A stretch of 64,000 bases of DNA. Source: Bryoerythrophyllum caledonicum (lineage: Eukaryota; Streptophyta; Bryopsida; Pottiales; Pottiaceae). Each line of letters starts with the position of its first letter. Position 1 is the first letter of the stretch. The notes below the pieces were generated by a model, which ran no database searches, was not told the origin of the DNA, and was given only the letters and a program-made list of their open reading frames with translations. Of this stretch, positions 24,311 through 35,734 are shown piece after piece. The stretch spans positions 14,958,291 to 15,022,290 of the forward strand of contig OZ020515.1 of the NCBI GenBank assembly GCA_963971425.1. The letters are read 5' to 3'. A program made the translations under genes and the position numbers.

Positions 24311-25828
24311 GAGATGAAGGGGGTTGTGGACCCGGCGCGTCCGGGTGGCCGGTGGCGCGTGATTGGTCTGGAGGACAGCCTGAGAAAAGTCAATGATAGG
24401 CGGACCTTGGAAAATTACATTTTCTATTTTTTAATTTAAGATATTTCCTTGAGTTATTTTTTTTTTATGAGATATTTTTATTATATGTTTTCCCTGGTGG
24501 GTAGAGCTATCTCCAATAGACATTTGTCGAATGACTAGTGTTACTCTTCTTCTTTGTTTTTTCTTTAAAAATAAGTTAAATTAGTTGTAAATTAGGTCTT
24601 AATATCTAATATCTTCAATATTCAATTTAGGGTTCGGTATTACTACACAAAGAATGATTAATAGTGTTACACATACTAAACTGATTTTGATGATTAATGT
24701 CATTGGCGGTAAATGACTTGTTAATGCTGTAAGTTTTTACTTTTGATAAAAAATTTTACCAACAGCACAACAATCTATACCACTCAAAGATGATGGGGAT
24801 CATAGTGGACATGGTTGGTAAAAATATTCATCAAGAGCGAAAACTTATAACATTTATAAGTCATTTACTGCCCATGACACTAAACATCAAAATCAGTGTA
24901 GTTGTTTTAAATCTGACATTATTTTCAATTTGTATCTTTACAAAATTAATTTTCACATATTTCTACTATATCAGCAATGTTGAATATATTTTATTTTTTC
25001 CTGGAGCATAAAATTATATCCACTAATGAATACTTAGTATTTATCACATTTGATATTGTTTTTCGTGTACTGGGAAAAGGTGCAACTATAGCAATAGGAA
25101 ATGACATATCATACAAAAACATTTGAATCTTTTGGATGTGATGTGTCATTTCTTGGATATATAGTTGCAAAACGGGAAAGAAAATTAAAAAATCAATCAA
25201 CTTCAATGAAGCACACTAATTTGTTTATAGATGCTATAAGTTTTACTCCAAATGAATATTTTTCGCAACTTGTTTTCAATGATTCCCCTTGCTAACCCTT
25301 CAAACGATTTGGAACAAAAACCTTTATAGAAAGTACTACAGGCCACCTCAAAGGAAAAAATAGACCATGGCTTAGAGGTGGAGGAAGATGGGCATCTATT
25401 GAGACCGTTACCACCGCAATCGATGCAAGCATTGGCCAGCTACAGCGATTTCCGTGAAACAAGTTCGTAGATTTTTGTGCTGAAATGCACCCACTGCATG
25501 GATGCCATTCTGCATAATCTAGAACACTCATAGATCCTCTCAAGCCAAAAAAGCTCATCGGCTTTCAAGGATTTTGCAGTCAGATGGTTGTGCTCTTAGT
25601 AAAAATCTTCTCTTAAACTAAAAAGTTATAGCATTTCTGAATCCATTAGTATGGTTATACCAAATATCATTATTGGTGCACCTAGTTGCTTGTAATAAAT
25701 GGTCAAATAATTTGTTTTCAAAATCCTATGATCAACCTACATTAATTTGGATCCTTGAAATTTTCACTTGGATTTAAAATATCATATATGTTTTTAGAAT
25801 ATTCCTTGAGCTCAAACAAATACCACAT

Positions 25829-26057
25829 TCACCCTTAAACATACAAAAGGTGCCACTGGTGGCCATAGTGCCATACACGTATGGTATTGTATTTGAACAA
25901 GATAAGGTACAAATATTGAAATGACTGCCAAGTGAAAGATGTCAGTTGAGGAATCTTCAATCCAAAGATGTAAGCCTCACTAAAATTCAATACCTTTTCT
26001 TGTATTCTATAGAGGAAAACACGTGCATGTACACACCATTCCCAACCGACGTGTAGG
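25829..26057. repeat. TTAA-type repeat, family 2, copy 1
   Basis: Begins TTCACCCTTAAACATAC (a one-base variant of TTAACCC) and contains GTGCCACTGGTGGCCATA, TGAAATGACTGCCAAGTGAAAG and ATCTTCAATCCAAAG, in the same order as in copies at 26109 and 54373. The right end is degraded around GACGTGTAGGAATTAA. No coding capacity. Confidence 0.6.
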
Positions 26058-26108
26058 AATTAAACCAAGCAAGACAAAAAAACCATTTATCACGTTAAAG
26101 AAACACTC

Positions 26109-26312
26109 TTAACCTTTAAACGTCATGAAGTGCCACTGGTGGCCACAATATCCTACATGAATGGTGTTGTATCCGAACATGATAAAAGTTGAGATAATGA
26201 AATCACCTGTAAATGGAAGATATTTAATCCAAAGGTGTAACTTTGATAGACTCCCGGTATCCGACAGAGTAAAATACGTGCCTGTATATACGGTTCCCGA
26301 TGGACGCTTTGA
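26109..26312. repeat. TTAA-type repeat, family 2, copy 2
   Basis: Begins TTAACCTTTAAACGTC, followed by GTGCCACTGGTGGCCACAA, a CCGAACATGATAA block, AATCCAAAGGTGTAAC and GAGTAAAATACGTGCC. It lies tandem to copy 1 in direct orientation. The right end lacks a clear TTAA. Confidence 0.6.
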
Positions 26313-26928
26313 CATCTATACGTCGCCCGCCAAATCCACACCAGTCGTAGATCCCACCCGACAAGCGCGTGCCCCTAAAACCACCTCAATCTACCAATAA
26401 CGAACACCCAGATTCCGACAGACCAGACAACGGCCAAAACCGGCCTTCATCTACCCCTGGAGAACACCCAGACCCGTGAATCCACCAAGCCCCTAGATTC
26501 TACGCGTTCCAGGAATCAGCATCACTTTTGCGGCTAAGTCCAAGCGTGCAGGAGACGACGACCTCCTCCAAGTGGCTATGGCGATGGCCACCGAGCCCTG
26601 AACCCCGAGTACCACAGGCGAAACAAAAAGCAAGCAATCTGCGAGTAGTGTAGGTCGCCGAACCCGAGTAGAGAGCATGAAAAGCGTGCAAGATTGGCTT
26701 TAGGGTTGCAGTTTAGTCGATCGGTGATGCTTGGAATCAGCATGTTTGCATACCAGTCGCGTCTGCGCACGCTTTGACAGGGTTTTGGTTGCTGCATGCA
26801 CTCAGGGAGGTTTTTGTTGATGCCTTGAGCGGACGATGGGTTTTTCCATGCGTGGGTTTGTGTTATTAGGCGACATTTTGCTGCAAGGGTTTGGGTAGGA
26901 GGCAGGCGCGGAGGAGAAGTAGTAGGGT

Positions 26929-28777
26929 ATGGGTGCCAGTGCCAAGAGTGAGGGGTCGGAGGGAACCATGAACGACGATGGGCAGCCGCAGCCGCAGCTG
27001 CAGCAGCCGCTCTTGCACGACACGGGGCTGGACTTGGAGTGGAGCCCCGCGGAGCAGGGCGTCCTCCACGACGGCCTGACGCAGTGAGTAGAACGATTCT
27101 TCAAATGATTCCCTCATGGTTTGCGACGCGGGAGTGACAATCGTGTTCGGTTGTTGCAGGTTTTCGAATGAGTCCAGCAGCATGTCGAAGTATGTCAAGA
27201 TCGCGGCCCTCTTACCCGAGAAAACCGTCCGCGATGTCGCGTTGCGGTGCCACTGGCTCTCGGTAAGATATGTAAACCCTCTCAGGCTCTTTCGCTCCAC
27301 GGATGATCATATCTCGCTGATGTTGAAGCACATCATGTGCAGAGAAATGAAGATGCCAAGCGGAAAGGGGAAGAGCTAACTGCGAAGAACAGTGACCAGA
27401 AGGTAAATGATTGTCATGATATTCGAGTTATTTGCAAATCCACTTCTCTTTTCTCACTCTAAATAGTCAGAAGAGCTTGGTGGTTCGTTCCTTCAATGGA
27501 GTAGTCTCTAAACTCAAGTCAAGATAGTTTTACCTGTCGTTGAGACTGAAGAAAGAGCTGATCTCATAAGCTTTCGGTTGTTGTTTTTTTGTGATAGGGT
27601 TTTACCAAGCCTGCGGTTCCCATGTACACCGTACCGCCACCTCCAATGGACACAGACGACGGCATATCCTTTGAAGGTCTTCGATTGTGTCAAGGCATTA
27701 ATTCTCATTTCTTCTTATGTGCACCTCCCTTTCCGTCTTTCTTCCTTGGGTTCAAGCAATGGTAGATGTGATGGTGTTCATAATCTTTAGGGTTGGTTGG
27801 TTGGTTGTTGTCGAAGCAGCTATTGGTGGCACCACCGGCAAGTTGCTGGAGGTGAACTCTCAAGCGATTCTCAAGATCAGGGCCAATCTTGCTGCATCTC
27901 AGGTACTGAAGAAAAGTTTTTAGGGTTCACTGTTTGCATAAGAACTCACTTTTATTGTCAGCCTGAGAAGAATTGTTGCTTTTGGTGATGAGACTGGTTC
28001 TTAAACTTTGGTTGTTACAGGCTCAAGAGAACACCGACCTGTTGGTGCAAGTTAGGGATAACATCTACGCTATTTTGAATGGGTGAGTCTCTAACACACA
28101 GGGATTGTCTGGATGACTAAATAGCTGAGATTTGTTTATCACACTGATAAGTCACAACTGATGTGCAAGAAGTGGAAACATTGGGATGCATTCTCTCTAG
28201 TTCTAGAACAACCTCTCAAATTTGGGCGTTCTTACCTTACTCTGCTCTAAGTGTAATTACCAGGAAACAAATACATCAAGAGAGTTTTTTTCAAAGTCAC
28301 CCAAAGTTTCAAATGACATGCCCCCTCTTTTGATATTAACACTACTCTTTCCTCACTCTTAATAGCTACTAGATCAATAGAATAGCTTGGTGGTCCCTCA
28401 ACTAGAATTCTCATCTAGAAGTAGTTTCAGCCACCTTCTCAAAGTGGAGGTCATGTTGTAGAGGTCATATTGTACCATGAATCTTAGCCACCTTTTTCCT
28501 CTCCCAGCTCATTGTATAAATTTAGAGCTCTTTGCCTGACGTTACAAATAGCTCTTAGACATGAAATTCATCAAAGGAACTTCAAAAACCTGGTTTAGGC
28601 CACAAGTGATCAATGTTATGGATTTTTACCTTGACTAACATATTTTGTTGTGTATTTTGCAGAATGATGTCTATGCCAGGAATAATGAGCCAAATGCCTC
28701 CTCTGCCAGTGAAGTTGAACTCGGAGCTGGCCGACAGCATTCTCCCTCAGCCCACGCCTCAGCCATCAGCGGCTTAA
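26929..28777 (+). CDS. SANT/DUF3755-family protein
   Basis: A plant protein of 219 residues with a SANT/Myb-like segment and the C-terminal DUF3755 region; the family is nuclear by prediction and its biochemical role is poorly known. Seven exons: 26929-27083, 27160-27262, 27343-27402, 27598-27676, 27817-27902, 28021-28082, 28663-28777. They join in frame from MGASAKSEGSEG to QPTPQPSAA. The SANT-like part is LEWSPAEQGVLHDGL followed by SSMSKYVKIAALLPEKTVRD and VALRCHWLSRNEDAKRK. The DUF3755 part contains LLEVNSQAILKIRANLAASQ and ENTDLLVQVRDNIYAILNG. Exon 5 has a tandem NAGNAG acceptor (AAGCAG at 27814-27819) that could add or drop one alanine. Introns 3 and 6 carry copies of the same dispersed repeat found in MMT and IMP4. 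The overall layout resembles Arabidopsis At3g07565, recalled rather than searched. Confidence 0.85.
27423..27545 (+). repeat. Intron-dwelling dispersed repeat, copy B
   Basis: Short copy in intron 3 of the DUF3755-type gene: CGAGTTATTTGCAAATCCAC, TCTCACTCTAAATAG, then AGAGCTTGGTGGTTCG. These phrases follow the order seen in copies A, C and D. Confidence 0.6.
28283..28565 (+). repeat. Intron-dwelling dispersed repeat, copy C (longest)
   Basis: In intron 6 of the DUF3755-type gene. It runs through CAAAGTCACCCAAAGTTTC, CCCCCTCTTTTGATA, TCACTCTTAATAGCTACTAG, ATCAATAGAATAGCTTGGTGG, AGAAGTAGTTTCAGCCACC, AGGTCAT(A/G)TTGTACCATGAA, and ends near TATAAATTTAGAGCTC. It gives the fullest view of the unit, about 280 bp. 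Confidence 0.7.
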
Positions 28778-31360
28778 GTAATGGTCTCCCAACTGTAAGA
28801 TTCTGATCATATGAGATGCCACAAATGACCCTTCCTGTGATAGAATATCAGTGCCAATGTGGGGTTTTTTTTTTTTTTTTGATGAATTTAAGTAGTCTTA
28901 GGAACTTCCAAGTATAGCCATACTTCAAAATGCTATGTCTATATGCATATTAATTCGTTTCAACCTCAATAGTTGGGTGGTAAATTTGTTTCAAACTTGC
29001 ATATTTTGGAGGGTGAAAGGACCATAATATTTGGTGCTTGTTTTATGTGCTCATTTTCCATTTGTGGGACTTATTATATTTTTCTACAATGCTGATTCTG
29101 ATCATGAAGTTTTGAAGCTTTTTATGAAGGTGTAAAGAGATGTTAGTTTTGTGGGAATTTAATTAATTAGAAAAGAAATTATCCATGTTAAGTGGGATCT
29201 TGTTGTTACATGGGCAATTCTAGTTTTTTGCTACATCTTTTTGGTAGCATTGAGATTTGGTATACAAGTAATTAGTAGTAGTCTCTTTGAGATTGGGAAA
29301 TAAACCTGTTGTTCGTGCATATTGTGTGATATTGGTGTATTCAATAATATGGGTAGAAGCCATATTTCGAAGTGAAAATAAACACTTGTATTTCACCTTA
29401 AGTAGATTCTTCTTCACAAGTGATCAAAATAGGTTGATTCTATTATTTTTCATATTTTTAAATGCATCCGGAAGAAAAGGTTTTATTTTATATTCTTCAT
29501 TAGTTGTATTATAGGTGGGTTCTTTAAATAAAATTTAATGTTAATAATAGTTACTTAGTTGCAAATACTTTAGGTCAACAATAATAATGGCATTAACACT
29601 CAATCTACAAGTTGTCCTCCAAAGTGCAAACGGATATAGAAATGTAATGACTGTAATTAATTTGAATATAACCCCCAAAAAACCACTTCCCATTGGAGGG
29701 ACATTTTCCATTTCGGGCAGGTTCCTATGGTTGCAATTTTGAATATGAATCTATGTAATTTTTTTAAAGATGTGGCATAGTAAGGTGACCTCCTGTAACT
29801 AGCCAAATCGCAAAACCAACAACTATATAATTGGGGTATATCCAACGAGTGCCTTTTTTCTTGGCAAAAAAACTGACAAAAGAGCATTGTTGTCAAACAT
29901 GGGTTCAGTAATAGATTAGAAGGAAGTTCTGTCATTGGCTACAAGGGAATCTGATGAAAGAAAAAAAAAACCCTCTATCCAACCCACTTCCACATTACCA
30001 TCCATTCAGTTCCAAATAGAGGTTTGCTATTGATCAAAACCCCTTACATTTGGTCAGCGCTTACGGGGAGACCTATCGGTGGCCACCCACTAAACATGGC
30101 AACACACTTTAAAAATTCATAACTAATTCACATTTCATTGAAAAAATATGAAATCACTTAGGTTCAAACTGCAAGTCTATTGGCTATCATCAAAAAATAA
30201 ATATAATATTATTTTCTCTCTCTATGCACATTGCTTAACCTGTTGGTTACGAAGGTGCTTTCTTTAGTAGCTTTGTGGAAATTCGTATTTTTTCCACATT
30301 GGACCTTTAAAAACAAAGTTATTCTATTCTAAATGCAAAGCTAAGAACTTTTCTAGGCAACTCAAAACGCTAGAATTTATGGCATGTTCAAGTAGAAGTC
30401 TATTTCGGGATCTTATGGTTAAAAATCCAAATCTCACTTTAAATTTTGATTGTTCTGTCTCTTTTTTACAATGGCAGTTTGGACTAGTTTTGAGCAAAAT
30501 CTTCAAGGAACTTTAGGGATTAAACGCTTGAAGTGCTTAAAGCGTTATCTACTTTTAATGATGCAATTGCTGATTTTTTAGAATATGTCCTATTAAAGTA
30601 AAGTTTTGGCACCAAAAAATAGAATTGAATTGGTACTCTAATTCAACATAGAATATCAAATTCTTCCATTTGGAAATAGAGAAGGATTTTGAAGTGTTTA
30701 AATCAACCAAAGTTATAGTAATTTTGGTAATTGGTAACTAGTACCATTAAAAGTTATAATTTGAAAATAAAATTACATTTCTATATATTTTGATTCTATA
30801 TATAGTAATATTGGCTATGAGATTCAAGAAGACCTTAGGTGGAAAATTACCATACGCAATGGTGAGTTTTGCACATGATTAATTCACAATGGAGAATGAC
30901 TAGAATGTTTGGAAAATTCAAGAGATTGGTTCAGGTGATACCCATATAATGCCTATGTGATACCCATTGTGTCCGAACCTCTGCAATCTGGAAAAATAAT
31001 TGGTTCGGCACGTGGGTAGTGAACATGAAATTGCATATGGTAGACAAAAATTTACACGTGTTATCAATTTTACTGTAAAGCTATAAGCAAAACTCCAATT
31101 CCAATCTGTATGATCACATTGTACTTGAATGCTACATACTTCATGTTATTCTTCCTATATTTTCTGCCACTTTCTTTCCATTTGACTATTCTACTTCTAA
31201 TAAGCTTTGCATTATGGCATCATTAATGTAAACATATCCTTGTGGTACAATACATCAATTTTAAATATCAAAAGTTTATACCATAGAGGAAAAGTAAAAA
31301 AGCCATAGGTGTCCATTATCCATGCCATTCAAGAAACAACATAATGAAGGGCATATGGGT
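28778..31360. other. AT-rich intergenic DNA
   Basis: No supportable gene. It holds the 3' flank of the DUF3755-type gene, a T-run at 28867-28881 and a TTAA-type repeat at 29669-30422. Small open frames are AT-driven. Confidence 0.6.
29669..30422. repeat. TTAA-type repeat, family 3, copy 2
   Basis: The left end reads ATAACCCCCAAAAAACC, then GGACATTTTCCATTTCGGGCAGG; the right end reads ATCTTATGGTTAAAAATCC. The left stretch and an internal TTGGACCTTTAAAAACAAAG block resemble 3006-3662 in order. Diverged; boundaries approximate. Confidence 0.4.
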
Positions 31361-31470
31361 CGTGTTCTAGGGTTCAGGGTTTAAGGCTTCCTCAACTTCG
31401 TTGTTCTAGGGTTTAGGGTTTAAGGCTCCCTCAACTTCGTCATTCTAGGATTTAGGGTTTAAGGCTCGTC
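31360..31470 (+). promoter_or_regulatory. Tandem telo-box repeat upstream of IMP4
   Basis: Two to three copies of a roughly 50-bp unit, each with TCTAGG(G/A)TTTAGGGTTTAAGG (the first copy with a variant) followed by CTCCCTCAACTTCGT. TTTAGGGTTT is the telo-box (AAACCCTAA complement) common in promoters of plant ribosome-biogenesis and translation genes. It lies about 100-215 bp before the IMP4 start codon, so it is a plausible co-regulation signal. Confidence 0.7.
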
Positions 31471-31492
31471 GCTCTCCGAAACCGCGCTTCGC

Positions 31493-31516
31493 CGTCGTCG
31501 TCGTCGTCGTCGTCGT
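31493..31516 (+). repeat. GTC/CGT trinucleotide microsatellite in IMP4 leader
   Basis: About eight GTC units immediately upstream of the IMP4 coding start region. Confidence 0.8.
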
Positions 31517-31574
31517 GAGCCTCGGCGGATTGATTGATGCTGGTGTGAGGGTGGGACGCAGCAAGCTCGCCGCC

Positions 31575-33543
31575 ATGTTGCGCAGGAACACGCGCTTGCG
31601 GCGGGAGTATCTGTACCGGAAGGGCCTGGAGGGCAAGGAGCGCACGCTGTACGAGAAGAAGCGCAAGATCCGCCAGGCGCTCGCGGAGGGCAAGCCCGTG
31701 CCCACGGAGCTCCGCAACGAGGAGGCCGCGCTGCGCCAGGAAATCGACCTCGAGGACGACCAGACGCAAGGTCGGTGTTGCTTCCTTTCTTCTCCTTCGT
31801 TGCCGCGGCGTGCTCTCTCTTGACGAGGCGGTGTTCTTTGCAGAGCTCAAGAGCAGTATCGACGATGAGTACAGCAACGCGGGGACTGAGAACCCCAAGA
31901 TTCTCCTCACCACGTCGCGAGACCCGAGTAGCCGGCTCACGCAGTTCGTTAAGGTGCGGTGCTAGTTTTCTGAGAATTAGGGCTGAGGTTTTGTACGAGA
32001 ATCATCGAGTTATTTGTAAAGTCCTGGTGCAATGAACAAACAACTCGGTAGCGTTCAGGTTAGGGTTTTGAGTTATCTGTAATCGGTGCATCTGAGTTAT
32101 TCTAAATAGCTACAAGATCAATGGAAGAGCTTAACCCAAGTTAGAAGTAGTTTTAGCTGCCTTTCACAAGTAAGGAGAGCTCATGTCATACCATAAAACT
32201 TAGCATTTTCCTCTTTGAGCTGATAATAAAATTTCAGAGCTACTCAGGGCTGATTTTAGTAATTAAAAACAAGAGAAGAGATCAAAACTCATGGTAGTTT
32301 GGCCTCACTCTACGATCAACTCTAGTGTAACGAGAAATTCTGGAACCAGCAGATTGTATTTGTGGAGTAATGTCCTCAACGCTAATTTGATTTTGAACTC
32401 TGTGTGCAGGAACTGAAAATTGTGTTTCCGAATGCTCAAAGGATAAATCGTGGAGGTCAGGTACCTGAATATCTAATGGCTCAATCATTATTAGGTGTAG
32501 TTTGGCTCGAATGAATAGGAAGTCGTTCCATTTGACTGCACTGAAGTACGTTATTCTGGCATCATTCTGCTCCTGCACAGATTTCGGGTCGGTTTTACTG
32601 AGACAACTTGTAGATTTTCAGTCCATGTTACCAGAAATACTCTGATGCTTTGTGGTAGAAAAGTTAGACTAGTCCTTGGTCTTAGAGTAAATAGCTGATT
32701 AGGTTTAATTTTTTGCCTTTTTCTTTGTAGGTACTTTCGGAGATAGTAGAATCATGTAGAGCGCAGGAGTTCTCTGACTTGATTATGGTGCATGAGCATC
32801 GAGGAGAGCCTGATGGACTGATTGTTTGCCATCTTCCATATGGCCCAACAGCCTACTTCGGTCTCTCTAACGTGGTAAGCAATCGCAACCTCCGTCTGTC
32901 TTTTTTTTTTAATCTATGGACTCAAAATTGTTCTTTTATGCTCTCTCCAGGTAATGGATTGTCACTTGTGATTGTTGTCAGGTTACAAGGCATGACATCA
33001 AGGACAGAGGCGTTCTAGGGACCATGTCTGAGCAATATCCTCACCTCATTTTCAACAACTTCAACACCAAGATTGGGCTGAGGACAGTCAATATCATGAA
33101 GCACTTGTTTCCAGTTCCCAAACCAGACGCAAAACGCATCATCACCTTGGCTAACCAGTCGGATTACATTTCCTTCAGGTAATGTGTTCTTCTCATTTGG
33201 CATCTTCACTCAACTGGCAGTTTGTTCAACGAAGGGCTAACATGTGGTGAAATATCAGGCACCATATGTTTGAGAAGCCGGCGGGTGTGAAATCACTAGA
33301 CATCAAAGAAGTGGGTCCACGTTTTGAACTTCGCTTATATCAGGTACTACATGATGATGATTTGGTTTTCCTACTTATGCAGAGCCTTTCAACATATCTT
33401 GAGGAGCTTTGCAGCATTTGTGTTCCTAATGCAGATGTTGTCTTTGGCAGATCAAACTTGGGACAATAGATCAAGATGAAGCTCAGAAGGAATGGGTAAT
33501 AAGGCCGTACATGAACTCTGCCAAGAAAAGGGTGGCACTTTGA
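31575..33543 (+). CDS. IMP4: IMP4, U3 snoRNP Brix-domain protein
   Basis: IMP4 is a Brix-domain component of the U3 snoRNP/SSU processome that pairs U3 snoRNA with pre-18S rRNA in the nucleolus. Seven exons: 31575-31770, 31844-31953, 32410-32460, 32731-32874, 32982-33178, 33259-33343, 33451-33543. They join in frame to 291 residues, the same length as its animal homologue. The N-terminal helix is basic (MLRRNTRLRREYLYRKGLEG; TLYEKKRKIRQALAEGK). The Brix domain follows, with ILLTTSRDPSSRLTQF, IVFPNAQRINRGGQ, LIMVHEHRGEPDGLIVCHLP, GPTAYFGLSN and LIFNNFNTKIGLRTVNIMKHLFP. The C-terminus is EVGPRFELRLYQIKLGTIDQ ending in RPYMNSAKKRVAL. The start ATG lies in a good context (GCCGCC before ATG). Telo-box repeats precede it. 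Intron 2 contains a dispersed repeat. Confidence 0.95.
32003..32245 (+). repeat. Intron-dwelling dispersed repeat, copy D (IMP4 intron 2)
   Basis: Starts CGAGTTATTTGTAAAGTCC, later GAGTTATTCTAAATAGCTACAAGATCAATGGAAGAGCTT, AGAAGTAGTTTTAGCTGCC, GAGCTCATGTCATACCATAAAACTTAGC and AAATTTCAGAGCTAC. The order matches copy C. Confidence 0.7.
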
Positions 33544-33764
33544 CAAATTGGCTTCTGTTCTTGTTCATGTGACAATATATTTTACAGGTTACCATGGGTT
33601 TGTCTCATTAGACTATTCCAAATTGAACATGTCCTCTTTAAGATGAACCATTCTCTGTTTCTATTCCCACTTCTACTACCAAGTTTGATTTTTTCTTCTT
33701 CATAATAGAGTATTTGGAAATTGAGGCGAAGACTACCAAGAGTTTTGACCATCTTTAATTAGTA

Positions 33765-33930
33765 AAAATTCAGCCCTAGATTGGTATGGAGTTCTATATT
33801 CCCTTCCAAGAGGAAGAGGGTGGTTAAGTTTCATGGTACAACATGACCTCTCCTTCCTTTTTCAAGCGTGGCTAAAAGCACTTCTAACATTATGTTATAG
33901 GATACCAAGCTCTTCCATGCTTGATAAAGA
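33765..33930 (-). repeat. Intron-dwelling dispersed repeat, copy E (inverted, 3' of IMP4)
   Basis: On the minus strand it reads AAGCTTGGTATCC-like text, then AGAAGTGCTTTTAGCCACG, AAGGAGAGGTCATGTTGTACCATGAAACTTAACCACC. This is the complement order of copies C and D. It lies just after the IMP4 stop, perhaps in its 3' UTR. Confidence 0.65.
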
Positions 33931-34354
33931 TCTTGGTTGGAAGATCACTGTGCTTTTAATTGATACAATAGATATAAGAGAGGAAATATTATAAAAATCA
34001 AAGGTGGATTCATCTCATTGAAACTCTGGATGACTTTGAAAAGTTTAAGAAGTTAATGTAGCTTTAATGTTTTAGGTAGTAGTAGTAGATGTGTTGAAGA
34101 TGTGTTAATTGTATGGATATATAATTTATGGCAATGTTGAGTTATTCTTATAATTTCTAATTAACTGATAATGTAGGGAAATGGGAATATACTAATTTGA
34201 GTGGGCTTCAAGTTGATGGAAATAGCTTCAAGTTCAAGGTCTTCATTGCATTAATATGTGAAAAAAATTATGTTCGTAGGAAATTGTGATCTCTAATTTA
34301 ATTTTGTATTAAAATTCTGAAAATTTTGTCATTTGAGGAAATAAAGTGGCGTGG

Positions 34355-34760
34355 TTATCTACAATATACAATCGTGCAAACTTGCAATTCTCCCCTTCTT
34401 GCAGCAATAGGGTGCCCATTCTTGATATAACGCATTTTCAAAATTCGGAAGGCGAAGTTTCCGCTTTTGGCAAACTGTGAATCAATGTCTGCTTCGAGAG
34501 ATGTGAATGCCAAAATGATGTTGTACCCTTGTATGGATTCTTGAAAGCTTTTTGTTTCTCGGGTGTCTTCATGCAACAAATGCCACAACCACCAAGGAGG
34601 CATTATCAATAATAGGAGTTCAATTTATTTTTTATCACAATACATAGTAAAAAGTAGATTGACTCATATTGAATCCCTTCATGTGATGCTATTTTTCAGC
34701 CTATGCAATGTGCGACAGGCGCCGCATGGAGTGTTTATTCTCTAAAGTACATGTCGAATG
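34355..34760 (-). pseudogene. Relic of a Helitron replicase N-terminal region
   Basis: The minus frame 34609-34355 reads PPWWLWHLLHEDTRETKSF, SIQGYNIILAFTSLEADID and GNFAFRILKMRYIKNGH, followed by ARRGELQVCTIVYCR. This matches the order of the Helitron_like_N region of plant Helitron Rep-helicase proteins: a P-P-x-L-L-H segment, then F-x-x-N-I-x-x-Y-N, then A-F-T-S-x-x-x-x-x-D, then a F-R-I-x-x-x-x-Y-H-x-x-G variant. Upstream on the same strand (to about 34750) a C-x-x-C-R-T-L-H-like piece with two stops could be the preceding zinc-binding stretch. There is no Rep or helicase domain nearby, so it is a fragment. A further degraded open stretch lies upstream on the minus strand (34826-35614). 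Confidence 0.65.
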
Positions 34761-34825
34761 TTGTCAGCCACACCATCAACTATACAACGCCCCAATGACA
34801 AATCTAAGAATGAAAGATTATTCTC

Positions 34826-35614
34826 TCAAAGAACAACGCACAGTGTAGCATGAATAGGAGGACAATTATCTTCCAAATCTAACCAATGATTGTCGATCAG
34901 ATGTTGTACTTGCTTACTTTGATGTGATGTAATTCCTACTTCACGTTCAATGTCTGTGTGAAGGGCACTGAGTTCTCGCTTCAACCAATTTTTGCAAGCT
35001 TGAGGAGTTTGATCTTGAACAACAAACATTTCAGCTTTCAAAAGGCTGAAAGTGGAGTAGGGAAGGGAGGGTTTAAGTTTAAGGATTTATGTTTCAGCCT
35101 TTGTAAAAAAGTACAATTATTTTATATGTCCACTTGATATTTTTAATTTTTGTCCACTTATCCTATTAAATTATATTTTACATTCAAAATGATTGGTTAT
35201 CATGCTTTAGTTCACGACTTGATATCTAAGCTAGACAAAGTCTATAAATTTCAAATTTCAAGGTATGTATGGAGTGTGTTTTTGTTGCAAATTTGAGGTT
35301 GCATTTGATGATGACCGTTGTTATATTTTAGCCTTTATTTTTTATTTGCTATAGTTGTGTTAAATGAGTAGGGAATTTGGTTTCTGTACACGCTCCCCTG
35401 CTCATTCAATGTTCCAATTTGTTGTTCAACTTCTTCTCTCAATTGTGTGGCATTGTTGTTGAAATGCTCCAAAATAAGTCCATTTGCTTGCAATTCCTCC
35501 AACAACAAGTTGTGCAAAATTAAAATTGTCCAACAACTTGTTAAATTTTACAAGCAGTCTAACAATCACATTCAATGCAAGATTGTGAATTTGCTCCTCC
35601 CATAGTTGCTCCAC
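34826..35614 (-). pseudogene. Unrecognised degraded coding-like fragments
   Basis: Two minus-strand stretches have protein-like composition: 35041-34826 (with QACKNWLKRELSALHTDIER) and 35614-35335, where two frames alternate (with EELQANGLILEHFNNNATQL and REEVEQQIGTLNEQG). They look helical. They may belong to the same transposon relic as the Helitron fragment or to another decayed gene. I do not recognise the family. Confidence 0.25.
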
Positions 35615-35734
35615 TCCATTATGTTGTAAGGGACGCCCGCAATTGTTTGATAAACTTTCACGAAATTGCTTTTATAGTCATTGAGGATTTGTTGGTGCTC
35701 CATCCGTCAAAGTGATATTGAAAGGTGTATTATT

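Larger units (their letters stand above)
24311..26928. other. Intergenic DNA between SMG7 and the DUF3755-type gene
   Basis: SMG7 (minus) and the next gene (plus) diverge here. The first 1.5 kb is AT-rich and unremarkable. Two copies of a TTAA-type repeat lie at 25829-26057 and 26109-26312. The last 600 bp becomes GC-richer and is presumably the promoter and leader of the downstream gene. No other gene is supportable. Confidence 0.6.
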
